A stretch of DNA of 64,000 nucleotides from an uncultured bacterium (GCA_905480285.1 CAJQPT010000065.1:1-64000); one strand, 5' to 3'. Positions 33,945 to 43,139 are shown, counted from the first letter of the stretch. A program made the numbers and translations. The notes: generated by a model from the sequence alone, not told the origin.

Positions 33945-36926
33945 ATGAAACGCCGCCTCCTTCGAAACGCACCTGCACCCGCCGCCTCCAGGAGAGGCAC
34001 CGCACTCTTTGCCGTCATCCCCATCGCGATCCTGATGATGTCCGTGATGGTGGCCTTCGTGGGCACCGCCGTCGAGACGAGCAAGAGCAGCATCACCGAT
34101 CTCGATACGTTCCGGGCTCGTGCAGCGGCCAAGAACACCGCCACGCTCGCGATTGCGGAGCTCTGGGCGGACTTCAACAAGTCGAGCGGCGAGGCCTCGG
34201 GGGTCGCCAGCTTCAAGACGTTCCTCGATCAACAAGGCATGGTCACGCCAGAGCTGTCTAGCTCAGAGCCGATCAAGCGGGACTTCAAGGAGACGCTCGG
34301 ACTGAAGAAGGACAAAGAGGGCTCTGAGGCGCTGCAGAACGTCACCATCGACCGCGCCGAGATGTTCCGGGTGGACACGGCCGAGGCCACGAGCATCGTG
34401 GTCGAGGTCGATGCGACAGCCAACCGCCGCCCGGGAGACAAGACCTCCAAGGAGCGCCACGGTTCCATACGCGAGACCTTCACCATCTCGAGCCCGTCTT
34501 CAGGCGGCGTCGACTTTGGCATTCTCGCGGAGGAGGCGTCCTGCCTCTTCTGCCACACGACCATCGACAGCGCAGAGCGCGTCTACAACTCCGACAGCAG
34601 GCTCACAGGTAGCTTCGCCCCAGTCAAGGCGGGCTTCCTCGGCAACCTCGGACTCCGGACTGACGCCGCGAGCGAAGTCGCGGGGATGATCTTGTCGCGC
34701 GGATCCGTCCACGACGTCGCCGGTGGCGCGATCTCCGACTGGAGCGCTTACGACGTCGAGGCCCTCAGCGCCGGCGCGAACGGCGAGCTCGAGGTGATCC
34801 ACGAGAACGCTCTCGGCGACCCGACCCTCGGGTCTCTTCGCCCGTTCAGCGAGGGAGTCTCCGACGCCAACCTCTACGCCGAGATCACGCCGGGGATGGC
34901 CAACGCACCGGAGATGCCCGAGGAAATCCCGGCGGTGATCGCCGATGACGGCGGGTTTGACTATGCCACGGGCGAAGCACGCCCGGAGTTTGGCGGTAAC
35001 CGGCTGGTCGACGATACCGAGTTCGCCGTCAAGGCGGCCACCGCCAACGGGTCCCTCTCGGGAGGGAAGATCTCGGTCATCGGACAGGGCAGCACGATCG
35101 CCACGCCGGCCGAGCAGGCTGCGATGCGAGCAGGGCTTGAGACCTCTCTCAGTGCCTCCACCGCCGGGCATGTCTATCTCCGAGGCACCGAGCAGGACCC
35201 GATCCTCCTGGACGGCTCCATCGCTATCGACGGAGACGTGATCATCAGCGGTGTCGTCAAGGGGACCGGCAACGTGACGGCGCGAGGCAACGTCTTCATC
35301 GCCTCCGACCTGACCTATGCCGACCAGCAGAGCGGCACCTCCCGATCATTCGGTCGCGCAGCCGATGGAACGGAGAACCTGCTGACGCTCGCTGCCGGGG
35401 GCAACATCGTCGTCGGCGATTACTTCCGATCCAACGATTCGACCGAGGACCAGCCCGGGATCTCTGGGGACTCCACAGGGGACTTCAATGCCACCCTGCA
35501 GGAGATCTCGATCTTCAACCGCTCCGAGTGGTCGAAGACGCAGCCTCAGGTTCCTGGGCCGGCCTCCGAGTGGACCCAGATCGGCACCGAATCGGTGGAG
35601 TACCCCGAGGTGATCACCGAGACCTACTACGAGTGGGTCACGGACGACCAGTCCAGCGCCGAGATCCCGACCGATCAGCTGAACCGTACCGCCGATCCGC
35701 TTCAGACCCCCTTCGTGAAGGAAGCTCAGGCGGCATCGTTCACCACGAGCGCCAACTCGCCCCCGGGAGTCACGAAGAAGAAGAAGAAGAAGAAGTCGGC
35801 CAAGAGCAAGAAGTCCGGCAAGAGCAAGAAGTCCGACAAGAGCAAGAAGAGCAAGAAGTCAGGCAAGAGCAAGAAGTCCGCCAAGAGCAAAAAGTCCGGC
35901 AAGTCGAATAAGAGCGCCAAGGCTGCTGCTGAGAAGGCTGCCGCTGAGAAGGCTGCCGCTGAGAAGGCTGCTGCTGAGAAGGCTGCCGCTGAGAAGGCTG
36001 CGGCTGAGAAGGCCGCGGCTGAGAAGGCCGCCGCTGAGAAAGCTGCTGCTGAGAAAGTTGCTGCTGAGAAAGCTGCTGCTGAGAGGGCTGCCGCTGAGAA
36101 AGCTGCGGCTGAGCGCGCTGCTGCTGAGCAACTTGCTGCCGAGAGGGCCGCTGCTGAGAAGGTCGCCTTCGAGAGAGCCCTGGAAGAAAAGGCGGCTGCA
36201 GCCAAGAAGTCTTCCAAGAGCGACAAGTCCGACAAGTCCGACAAGGTGACGGGTCGCTGGGTCCAGCGAACTCGTGAAATCACGACGGGCCGAATGCTGA
36301 CCCGAGAAGAGCCGGTCTTCGGATGGAGCAACCTCATCTCGAACCCTCGCTACGACGCGGCTTATCGGCCTCGCTACTACAACGTGGGCGACAGCCAGGC
36401 GATCCCGATCCACAACAAGGGAGGGCACTTCGACCCGGCTTCTGGTGCATGGGTCGGCCTTCCTCCCAGCACCAACAGCTGGGACACGGATCTACTCACG
36501 ATCGCAGATCCTTCCGATCCCACGGACACGATCCTGTTCGACTCCGATGGGACGTCGATCGCAAGTACGCTGCCGATCAACCCGTCGAATTCCTGGATCA
36601 CACCGGAGCTGCTCCGTGCGACCATCTTGGATGAGCTGGACCCGAAGCGATCCGAGCGCGATCAGACGTTCAAGATCGACGCCACCCTGCACACGACCAA
36701 CTCGATCCTCGGCTTCGTGCCTGGCTACTCGCCGACGTACAACACGGACTCCCGCTACACGGACGGGCGAATGAGGATCAACGGATCGATCATCGCCACG
36801 CACGTCGGCCTTCACGCCACCGAAGGTATGACGATCAACTACGACGGGCGAGCATCAAGGAGCATGAGCGTCGGCAGCGAGGGTATCCAGATCCGGCGGT
36901 ACTTCAGCGCTCCCACGATTCGCTGA
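33945..36926 (+). CDS. PilX-like exported protein with lysine-rich and AAAEK-repeat inserts
   Basis: 993 residues from MKRRLLRN; ATGs at 33867 and 33936 are alternatives. RRGTALFAVIPIAILMMSVMVAFVG near residue 16 is a PilX/type IV minor-pilin-type N-terminal helix. A CLFCH motif (CxxCH) stands at 200-204. Residues 210-560 are beta-rich with polymer-forming-like strands (GSIAIDGDVIISGVVKGTGNVTARGNVFIASD), recalling bactofilin-like solenoids. Residues 611-658 are almost only Lys, Ser and Gly (KSAKSKKSGKSKKS), and 660-749 are AAAEK repeats that would form one long charged helix. The last 200 residues are again ordered. The gene is AT-richer than its neighbours in these inserts. Likely a surface or pilus-associated structural protein. 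Confidence 0.65.
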   Translation: MKRRLLRNAPAPAASRRGTALFAVIPIAILMMSVMVAFVGTAVETSKSSITDLDTFRARAAAKNTATLAIAELWADFNKSSGEASGVASFKTFLDQQGMVTPELSSSEPIKRDFKETLGLKKDKEGSEALQNVTIDRAEMFRVDTAEATSIVVEVDATANRRPGDKTSKERHGSIRETFTISSPSSGGVDFGILAEEASCLFCHTTIDSAERVYNSDSRLTGSFAPVKAGFLGNLGLRTDAASEVAGMILSRGSVHDVAGGAISDWSAYDVEALSAGANGELEVIHENALGDPTLGSLRPFSEGVSDANLYAEITPGMANAPEMPEEIPAVIADDGGFDYATGEARPEFGGNRLVDDTEFAVKAATANGSLSGGKISVIGQGSTIATPAEQAAMRAGLETSLSASTAGHVYLRGTEQDPILLDGSIAIDGDVIISGVVKGTGNVTARGNVFIASDLTYADQQSGTSRSFGRAADGTENLLTLAAGGNIVVGDYFRSNDSTEDQPGISGDSTGDFNATLQEISIFNRSEWSKTQPQVPGPASEWTQIGTESVEYPEVITETYYEWVTDDQSSAEIPTDQLNRTADPLQTPFVKEAQAASFTTSANSPPGVTKKKKKKKSAKSKKSGKSKKSDKSKKSKKSGKSKKSAKSKKSGKSNKSAKAAAEKAAAEKAAAEKAAAEKAAAEKAAAEKAAAEKAAAEKAAAEKVAAEKAAAERAAAEKAAAERAAAEQLAAERAAAEKVAFERALEEKAAAAKKSSKSDKSDKSDKVTGRWVQRTREITTGRMLTREEPVFGWSNLISNPRYDAAYRPRYYNVGDSQAIPIHNKGGHFDPASGAWVGLPPSTNSWDTDLLTIADPSDPTDTILFDSDGTSIASTLPINPSNSWITPELLRATILDELDPKRSERDQTFKIDATLHTTNSILGFVPGYSPTYNTDSRYTDGRMRINGSIIATHVGLHATEGMTINYDGRASRSMSVGSEGIQIRRYFSAPTIR
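35775..35920 (+). repeat. Lysine-codon microsatellite and KKSxKS repeat
   Basis: Seven AAG codons in a row, then repeats of aagagcaagaagtccggc-like units encoding KSKKSG, all in frame within the PilX-like gene. Confidence 0.85.
35922..36190 (+). repeat. In-frame 15-bp repeats encoding AAAEK
   Basis: About seventeen units of gctgctgctgagaag-like sequence, with synonymous GCT/GCC/GCG changes and drift to AAAER and LAAER toward the end. The frame is preserved throughout. Confidence 0.9.
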
Positions 36927-36951
36927 TACGAATGGTCGGCTGATCCAAGCC

Positions 36952-36988
36952 AGGGGGCCCCGATCGCGACCAGCGATCGGGGCCCCCT
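36952..36988. terminator. 16-bp perfect hairpin between convergent genes
   Basis: Stem 36952-36967 against 36973-36988 with a 5-base loop, 26 bases after the stop of the PilX-like gene and 35 before that of the convergent membrane protein. No marked T-tract. Confidence 0.7.
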
Positions 36989-37022
36989 GCAGTTCCTGAC
37001 CTCAACGCAGTCCGTCCTGACA

Positions 37023-38522
37023 TCAACGCAGGGCCCGGACCCCTTCACGCCCAAAGTAGGGCACGACAACACCCGATTCGAGGGTGAGGCTGAGGGGTCG
37101 ATACTCCCGGTCAAAGCGCGGGTCGGCGACGATATCTGCCTCCCACGGGTTCACGTCCACGGTGCCCGTGGTGGGCTGAATGACCCCGTTCCCCAGGATC
37201 AGATAATCCGGCCTCTGGTCGAGGACCCAGCGACCGTCGTGCCTGTGGTGCCCCTTGACCCGGACTCTGCTGAGGTCCGGAGGAGCCGAGGCAAAGGCCC
37301 CGTGCGTCAGACCGAGGACATCAACGACCTCGAGCCCCGAGGCCCAGCCGAAGGCCCCGATCGGCGAGAGCGCGACGGTGCCGCTCTGCGGCGCGAGCTC
37401 GCCGAACGCCTCCCCCATCTGCAGCCAATGCTGCTCGAAGAACCGATGCTCCCCCACCGCCTGCGGACGTGCAGTCAAACCGCCGCAGGTGAACATGGTG
37501 GAGACGGCGACAGCCGCCGCAATCCTCGTTCGCCTGTCGCTCAACCCTGAGAGAGCCGCAGCCGCGCCGACAGCTCCCACTCCGACGAAGGGTACGAGGA
37601 ACCTCGAGTACACCATCCAGTCCCCGCCCACAGCGAGGACCGCGATCAGCGCTGAGCCAGCGGCCAGCGAGAGCGCTCGAGCGTCCGGCGCTCCCCGCGG
37701 AACCAGGATCGCAATGAGGAGCATCAAGGCGAGCGCGCCCTCGCCGAGAGAGCGCAGGAGGTAGCGGGCTCCGTACTCGAGCTCGGCGCTGATCGGGAGC
37801 GCCTTGAGCCCGAGCGCGTGGGGCGTGAAGGCACCGAAGACCTGATACCTCAGGCCTCCGAGGAGCAGCAAGGTCATGAGCGGTGCGGCAAGCCAACCGA
37901 CCTCCGCCGGTCGCAGCGGCCGCGCCGGCCGCATCGTGAGGACACAGGCTGCCCAGGGGATCAGGGCCTCCGCGCGGAAGGAGCACGCCACCGCGAACGC
38001 CAGCCCTGGCACGACGGCGCTTCCCCCGCGGCCAAGAGCCCAACGGGACCAGTGGTGGAAGCCCAGGGCGATCGCCGCCGCCAGAGGGACCGTTCCGAGG
38101 CCAGCCATGGTGTGCCAGGCGACCGCAGGGGACAGGGCTACCCACCAGGGCGCAAGCTCCGCCAGGACGCTGGAGTCCCGCGAGCGCGCCCAGCGACCGA
38201 CGACCAGGACGAGCAGACCGAAGCTCAGGGCACCGACCAGGGGGGTCCAGATGGCGGGGGTTATCCCCACCAGGACGCCGAAGGCGACCACGAGGAACCA
38301 CCCTGGGCTCGTCACACCGTCGACAGGCACCTCGCCGGGATTGAAGACAGGTCCCAGCCCCTCAACCCAGTGGCTCGCGTAGCGATAGACAATGTAGTCA
38401 TCATCCACCGGCCCAACACCCAGCAGCGTGAGCACGTGAAGGAGCGCCACGAGCACGGGCGCCCACTCGCGCAACGCGAGGCGGACTCGTGGGGTCCCTT
38501 CAACGTCGACGTGATCATTCAT
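37023..38522 (-). CDS. GT-C-like polytopic membrane glycosyltransferase
   Basis: 499 residues from the ATG at 38522; an upstream ATG at 38582 would add 20 residues. About ten membrane helices. The first extracytoplasmic loop carries VDDDYIVYRYASHWVEGLGPVFNPGE, an acidic DDD followed by the IxxRYAxxW pattern typical of GT-C enzymes of the ArnT/AftB type, which use polyprenyl-phosphate sugars. A soluble C-terminal part (from about 400) has the family's HHRHDGRWVLDQRPDYLILGNG region. It probably transfers a sugar to a lipid, glycan or protein outside the inner membrane. It is transcribed away from the radical SAM genes. Confidence 0.7.
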   Translation of the reverse strand: MNDHVDVEGTPRVRLALREWAPVLVALLHVLTLLGVGPVDDDYIVYRYASHWVEGLGPVFNPGEVPVDGVTSPGWFLVVAFGVLVGITPAIWTPLVGALSFGLLVLVVGRWARSRDSSVLAELAPWWVALSPAVAWHTMAGLGTVPLAAAIALGFHHWSRWALGRGGSAVVPGLAFAVACSFRAEALIPWAACVLTMRPARPLRPAEVGWLAAPLMTLLLLGGLRYQVFGAFTPHALGLKALPISAELEYGARYLLRSLGEGALALMLLIAILVPRGAPDARALSLAAGSALIAVLAVGGDWMVYSRFLVPFVGVGAVGAAAALSGLSDRRTRIAAAVAVSTMFTCGGLTARPQAVGEHRFFEQHWLQMGEAFGELAPQSGTVALSPIGAFGWASGLEVVDVLGLTHGAFASAPPDLSRVRVKGHHRHDGRWVLDQRPDYLILGNGVIQPTTGTVDVNPWEADIVADPRFDREYRPLSLTLESGVVVPYFGREGVRALR

Positions 38523-38629
38523 TGAACCGGATCCGGCCAACGATCCCTCGCTCCGGATCGTAGCCGCTAGAGCGCCCGTCATCCTCCCGATCTACCACGA
38601 GAGGGGCTAGGCTGTGCGCTCACCGTCCG

Positions 38630-40648
38630 TTGAAGATCCTGCTCGCCTCCTCGCCTCACGCCGACACGTTCGGGTACTCGATGCCGCCCCCCGGTCTCCT
38701 GAGGCTCGGGGGAGCGCTTCGGGACGCCAACCACGACGTGGCCCTCGAGGACCTTGCCTTCCGGCTGGGAAGCGGAGAGCTCCCCTCAGGGGACGGCCTC
38801 CCCGCCGCAGCCGCGGCGCTCCTGGCGAGCCGCGGACGTCCAGACGTGGTCGGCCTGTCGGTCATGGGCGCCACCTTGCCCGTCGCCCTGCTGATCGCTG
38901 AGCAGCTGAAGGAGGCCTGGCCAAAGGTCCCGATCGTGCTCGGCGGCCCAGGAGTCCACGGGGTCGACGTGGGCCTCCTCGAGCGCTTCCCGGCGATCGA
39001 TCTCGTGGCCCGAGGCGAGGGTGAGGTCACCGTGGTCGAGCTCTGCGAAGCGCTCACCAGCGGCCTGGAGGCCGCCGGCGAGGTCGACGGCATCACTCAC
39101 CGGACCGCTGGCGAAGTCCGCCGCACTCCAGACCGAGCCATGCTCCGAGACCTGGCGGCGCTGCCCGCCTACGCCTGGGACCTGCTGCCCCCCATCGCCA
39201 GGTACAAGGAGATCACGGGCAGCGCCGACGGCCTGGTGCCCATCGACTCCGGTCGCGGCTGCGCGTACGACTGTTCGTTTTGCTCGATCGGACGCACCTG
39301 GCGCCGGCGATCCCGCCCGCTCCCGGCCGCCCGCCTCGTCGACGAGATCGCTTCCCTGCGGGGCATCCCCGGAGCGCGCCGCGCCTACCTCTGCCATGAC
39401 CTCTTCGGCGCCGACCGAGGCCACGCCATGGCGCTCTGCGCCGGGCTTCAGGAGCGCGCGATTCAGGTGCCCTGGGAGGTTCGGGCGCGCGCTGATCACC
39501 TCGATGCCGAGCTCCTCTTGAGCATGGGCAAGGCCGGCTGTGACCGCGTGCTCCTCGGGATCGAATCCGCCTCCGCCGCGGTCCGGGCCGCCAACCAGAA
39601 GGGCATGCGCGATGATGTCGACCTCCTGCAGGTGGTCGACGATTGCGCCGCGGCCGGGGTGACCCCCATCCTGTCCCTGATCCTCGGCCTGCCGGGCGAG
39701 GGCGACGGGGAGCTGAACGAGTCGCTCGAGTTCTGCGCCTCGGCTGCGCTGCGAGCGGGGGTCAACCTCTCCCTCCATCTCGTGAATCCGCAGCCCGGCT
39801 GCGCCCTCGGAGAGGAGTTCGGAGCCGCGTCAAGTCCAGTTCCAGGCGTACCCCCAGACATGGCGCTGGGAGCCGGAGAGACCGCCGCAGAGCGAGCCCT
39901 GATTCATGGGCATCCGGACATCTTCTCGACCTGGTCCCTCCTGCCCTATCCCGAGGAGAAGCTCGCGGAGCTCATGTTCCTGAGCGGGGAGTTCGGCGAG
40001 ACGCTGATGCGCTACCCCCGAGCCGTTGGTGCGCTGGCCGCCGCCACGGGGCTCTCGATTCTCACGCTCGCGCGTGAACTCCGCGCGGACGGCCGGACCT
40101 TCGAGACGTTCGCTCGTCAGCGCGTGGCCAGGTCAGACGGGCGCCCGATCCTCGACGCCCTCCTGCGCTGGGAGAACGCCTTGGTTCGCATCGCCGCCCG
40201 GGGGCCGCGACCGGCCCGGGATCATCGCTGGACCCTGGGCGCCGAGCTGATATCGACCTCGCTGGACCTCGGCGCCGCCGTCGAGACCCTCATCAGCCGG
40301 CGCCGCGGCGCGCCGCCTGGCCCCGCAGTCGAACCAGAGGCCAGCCCGTTGCTCCTCAGTCAAGAAGAGATGACCTTCGCAGTGGTCGCTCCCACCCCGT
40401 CCCCTGGGCGCCTCGCCGGCGTCCGGACGGTGCGACTGTCCAAGGGCTCTGCCAAGCTGGCCCAGGCTATGGAGCGCGCGCGCACCGACGAGGAGCACGC
40501 GCGCATCACTGCGGCCCTCGAGGCCCCCGGCGTCCGAGGCGCCGCCGCAGGGCTGATCGAGTCCGGCGTTCTCATCCCGCCCAGAGGCGCGGGCACCTCC
40601 ACCCCGAGCTCCCACGCTCGGCAGAACTCACCGACCACGGCGCCATGA
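38630..40648 (+). CDS. B12-binding-type radical SAM protein, first of pair
   Basis: 672 residues from a TTG start (38630). Residues 1-150 form a cobalamin-binding-like Rossmann domain (PPPGLLRLGGALRDANHDV; VVGLSVMGATLPVALLIAEQL; PIVLGGPGVHGVDVG), without a DxHxxG motif, as usual in class B radical SAM enzymes. The radical SAM barrel opens with GCAYDCSFC, the iron-sulfur ligands being Cys211, 215 and 218, then RVLLGIESASAAVR and LSLILGLPGEGDGE. A C-terminal helical region (430-560) and a small domain (590-655, VRLSKGSAKLAQAM...LIESGVLIPP) that resembles a degenerate PqqD-like fold end the chain. Its stop overlaps the next start (ATGA). Such enzymes methylate or rearrange unactivated carbons. 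Confidence 0.85.
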   Translation: MKILLASSPHADTFGYSMPPPGLLRLGGALRDANHDVALEDLAFRLGSGELPSGDGLPAAAAALLASRGRPDVVGLSVMGATLPVALLIAEQLKEAWPKVPIVLGGPGVHGVDVGLLERFPAIDLVARGEGEVTVVELCEALTSGLEAAGEVDGITHRTAGEVRRTPDRAMLRDLAALPAYAWDLLPPIARYKEITGSADGLVPIDSGRGCAYDCSFCSIGRTWRRRSRPLPAARLVDEIASLRGIPGARRAYLCHDLFGADRGHAMALCAGLQERAIQVPWEVRARADHLDAELLLSMGKAGCDRVLLGIESASAAVRAANQKGMRDDVDLLQVVDDCAAAGVTPILSLILGLPGEGDGELNESLEFCASAALRAGVNLSLHLVNPQPGCALGEEFGAASSPVPGVPPDMALGAGETAAERALIHGHPDIFSTWSLLPYPEEKLAELMFLSGEFGETLMRYPRAVGALAAATGLSILTLARELRADGRTFETFARQRVARSDGRPILDALLRWENALVRIAARGPRPARDHRWTLGAELISTSLDLGAAVETLISRRRGAPPGPAVEPEASPLLLSQEEMTFAVVAPTPSPGRLAGVRTVRLSKGSAKLAQAMERARTDEEHARITAALEAPGVRGAAAGLIESGVLIPPRGAGTSTPSSHARQNSPTTAP

Positions 40649-42948
40649 TCAAGCTCCCCAGCAACGACTTCCCCGTCACCCTCGCGTTCCCTCCGCAAGG
40701 ACACTGGACCCAACCTCACCTGGCGCTCCCCTGCCTGAAGGCGTGGCTGCAGGCGAGCGGCTACGGGGATGTTCAGCAGATGGACCTCTCCGTCGAGGCC
40801 TTCGACCACTTCCTCACTGCGGAGTCATTGACGCGAGCCGCGGCCAAGGTCGAGCAGCGACTCCCCCTGGATCGCTTCGAAGGAGACCGCCTCCCCCTCG
40901 GCCAGATGCGAGCCTGGCGTGCCGCGGCCGAGAGCGCGGCCTCTGCGGCGTCGCTCATCAGCCGCGTCGAGTCCGCGAAGGCCATCCTGAGGGGGCAGGA
41001 CCACCCAGTGGAGGGCGACCGTGGCTTCTGGGACCCCGACCGCTATGTCCCCGCCGTTCGGACCCTCTACCACGGGCTTCGGCTGGTCTCTGCGGCCCAC
41101 TACCCGAGCGAGCTCACCCCCCACAACTTCACGATGTCCTACTCGAACGACTCGAGTGAGGAGGTCCTGGCGGCCACGCTGGACGAGGAGCAGAACCCCT
41201 TCATCGAGTTCTACCGTGAGGAGGTGATGCCGCGGCTCCTCGAGCGCAAGCCGCGGCTGCTCGGGCTCTCGGTCCTCTACGGCAGCCAGCTCATTCCGGC
41301 GCTGACCCTCGCGCGGATGGTGAAGGCCGCGCTCCCCGACTGCCACATCACCATGGGCGGCGGCTTCCTCGCTTACATCGGGGACAAGGTCATGTCAGCC
41401 CCGGGTATGGCCGAGTGCTTTGACTCGATGGTGTTCCATGAGGGGGAACGACCCCTCCTGATGCTCTGCGAGGCGCTCCGGCTCGGCGAGCCCCTCCACG
41501 ACGTGGGGAGCCTCTCCTGGTGGGACCGCGCAGACCCGCAGCACCCAGTGTCCGTCAAGAACATGGCCGCGCACCCGATCAAACTGGACGACGCCCCGGC
41601 CCCGGATCTCGACGGGCTGCCGATGGACAAGTACTTCTCGCCAGAGGTGGTCATCCCCTACGACGTGAACCGGGGCTGCTATTACGGCGAGTGCACGTTC
41701 TGCACCCTCCCGACGGTCATCGGCCCGGGATACCGCACACGCTCCTCGGAGACGATCGCGCGCCACGTGGTCGAGCTGCGCGACCGCTACGAGTCGACCC
41801 ACTTCAACTTCATCACGGACTGCATGCCCCCCGGGATGATTAAGGAGCTGCCCGAGCGGTTGATCGAGGCGGAGGCTGGCATCACCTGGTGGGCGGACGC
41901 CCGCTTCGAGCCCAAGGCCTATGACGCAGATGGCGCGAGGCGGCTCTTTGAGTCAGGGTGCCGCAAGCTCCTGTTCGGCTTTGAATCCGCGACCAAGCGG
42001 ATCCTCAAGATGATGATGAAGGGCCAGAGCCTGAAGTCCGTCGTCGAGGTCGCCCGGAACTGCACCGAGGCGAACATCAGCGTGACGTTCTACGCGATGG
42101 TGGGCTTCCCCACGGAGACCCGCGAGGAGGCGCGCGCGACGCTGGAGTTCATCGAGCAGCACGCCGACATCATCCGCGAGGTTTCCTTGCAGACCTTCCA
42201 CATCGACGAGGTGGCGAAGACCTACAAGGAGCCCGAGCAGTTCGGGATCCGCGTCCTCGACGCCCCAGGGGACCTCGCCCTCTACCACGACTATGTGGCC
42301 GACGTCGGGATGACCCAGGAGGAGGCCGCGGAGATGTTCGAGGAGATGATGGCGTCCTTCCGGCGTAACCTCGCGATCTTCTCCGGTGACAACATCTTCT
42401 ACTTCATGCAGAAGAGTCACTACTTCCTCCACCTCGCCGCGGGTGAGACCCCCCAGGGGTTCTCCGGGCGCTGCGCTGACCGCACGGCCGCTAGAGCGGA
42501 GCGGGTGGCTGACCCCGAGCTGACCGTGAGCCAGGGACTCGTCAGCGTCCCCCTCAGCTTCAGCCACTCGGACGCGGTGCGCACCCTCGGAGACCCCCTC
42601 GCCCGCGCCGCCCGTCCGGACTTCCTGACCGGGCGTTACGTCCGGGACGCGGACCGGGTCGCCGAGGAGACGCTCCCTCCCCTCGATCCAAAGGAGCGCT
42701 TCCTGCTCTATGACCCCGAGAACGGCGAGTTCGTTGAGCTCCGCGATGGCGGGGTCCGCGTGCTCTCCGCCCTGCGCGAGCACGGTACCCTCGGGGCGCT
42801 GGTAGCGGCTCAGCGGCGCGCCGGCGCCTCGGCTGCAGCCATCGATAGACTCGAGCAGTTCGCCACCGAACTCCACCGGCTCGGAGTGCTCCGCGCCGCG
42901 GCCCCTCTTTCCCCCAACGCGCCTGTCCTCGCCACCGCGCGGGGTTGA
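40645..42948 (+). CDS. B12-binding-type radical SAM peptide maturase with PqqD-like domain
   Basis: 767 residues. Residues 1-190 are a helical N-terminus unique to this protein. Residues 200-300 form a B12-binding-like domain (LLGLSVLYGSQLIPALTLARMVKAALPDCHITMGGGFLAYIG). The radical SAM barrel starts at NRGCYYGECTFCTLP with Cys345, 350 and 353, a CX4CX2C spacing reminiscent of the longer RGCWW-type cluster in RiPP-maturation radical SAM enzymes. KLLFGFESATKRILKMMMKG and FYAMVGFPTETREEA follow. Residues 683-750 (FLLYDPENGEFVELRDGGVRVLSAL...LHRLGVL) have the three-strand/three-helix outline of a PqqD-type RiPP recognition element. Overlapping the gene before and 14 bases from the peptide gene after, it looks like the leader-binding enzyme of a peptide-modifying operon. 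Confidence 0.85.
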   Translation: MIKLPSNDFPVTLAFPPQGHWTQPHLALPCLKAWLQASGYGDVQQMDLSVEAFDHFLTAESLTRAAAKVEQRLPLDRFEGDRLPLGQMRAWRAAAESAASAASLISRVESAKAILRGQDHPVEGDRGFWDPDRYVPAVRTLYHGLRLVSAAHYPSELTPHNFTMSYSNDSSEEVLAATLDEEQNPFIEFYREEVMPRLLERKPRLLGLSVLYGSQLIPALTLARMVKAALPDCHITMGGGFLAYIGDKVMSAPGMAECFDSMVFHEGERPLLMLCEALRLGEPLHDVGSLSWWDRADPQHPVSVKNMAAHPIKLDDAPAPDLDGLPMDKYFSPEVVIPYDVNRGCYYGECTFCTLPTVIGPGYRTRSSETIARHVVELRDRYESTHFNFITDCMPPGMIKELPERLIEAEAGITWWADARFEPKAYDADGARRLFESGCRKLLFGFESATKRILKMMMKGQSLKSVVEVARNCTEANISVTFYAMVGFPTETREEARATLEFIEQHADIIREVSLQTFHIDEVAKTYKEPEQFGIRVLDAPGDLALYHDYVADVGMTQEEAAEMFEEMMASFRRNLAIFSGDNIFYFMQKSHYFLHLAAGETPQGFSGRCADRTAARAERVADPELTVSQGLVSVPLSFSHSDAVRTLGDPLARAARPDFLTGRYVRDADRVAEETLPPLDPKERFLLYDPENGEFVELRDGGVRVLSALREHGTLGALVAAQRRAGASAAAIDRLEQFATELHRLGVLRAAAPLSPNAPVLATARG

Positions 42949-42962
42949 CCCAAGGACCAGCC

Positions 42963-43139
42963 ATGAATCAGAACAAGGATCAGCGAGACGACCTCGAGAA
43001 CGAGGAGGCCCCGGAGAAGAGCGCCGAGGCGAGCCAGGCCGCAGGCGGCGAAGCCCTCGACCTCGAGGGGCTTGACCTCACGGTCGAGACCGTCGAAGAG
43101 CGGATCAGTCCGAGCGAGACCAACGTCTTCGACAAGTGA
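42963..43139 (+). CDS. 58-residue acidic peptide, candidate RiPP precursor
   Basis: The ATG at 42963 has an AAGGA site six bases upstream; a TTG at 42945 would overlap the enzyme gene. The first 30 residues are polar and very acidic (NQNKDQRDDLENEEAPEKS), then comes a hydrophobic-acidic stretch LDLEGLDLTVETVEERI that could be a leader recognised by a PqqD-like domain, and a short tail SPSETNVFDK that could be the core. It has no cysteine, no signal and no resemblance to a folded domain. Place, size and layout match RiPP precursors. An alternative is a small accessory protein of the radical SAM enzymes. Confidence 0.6.
   Translation: MNQNKDQRDDLENEEAPEKSAEASQAAGGEALDLEGLDLTVETVEERISPSETNVFDK

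Noticed and set aside
35726-36337. Antisense frame opposite the AAAEK repeat
   Set aside because: Alternates of SAAAFSA arise purely from the repeat; there is no start signal or independent support.
42945-42962. TTG start six codons upstream for the small peptide
   Set aside because: It overlaps the stop of the radical SAM gene and lacks a ribosome site, while the ATG at 42963 has AAGGA at good spacing.
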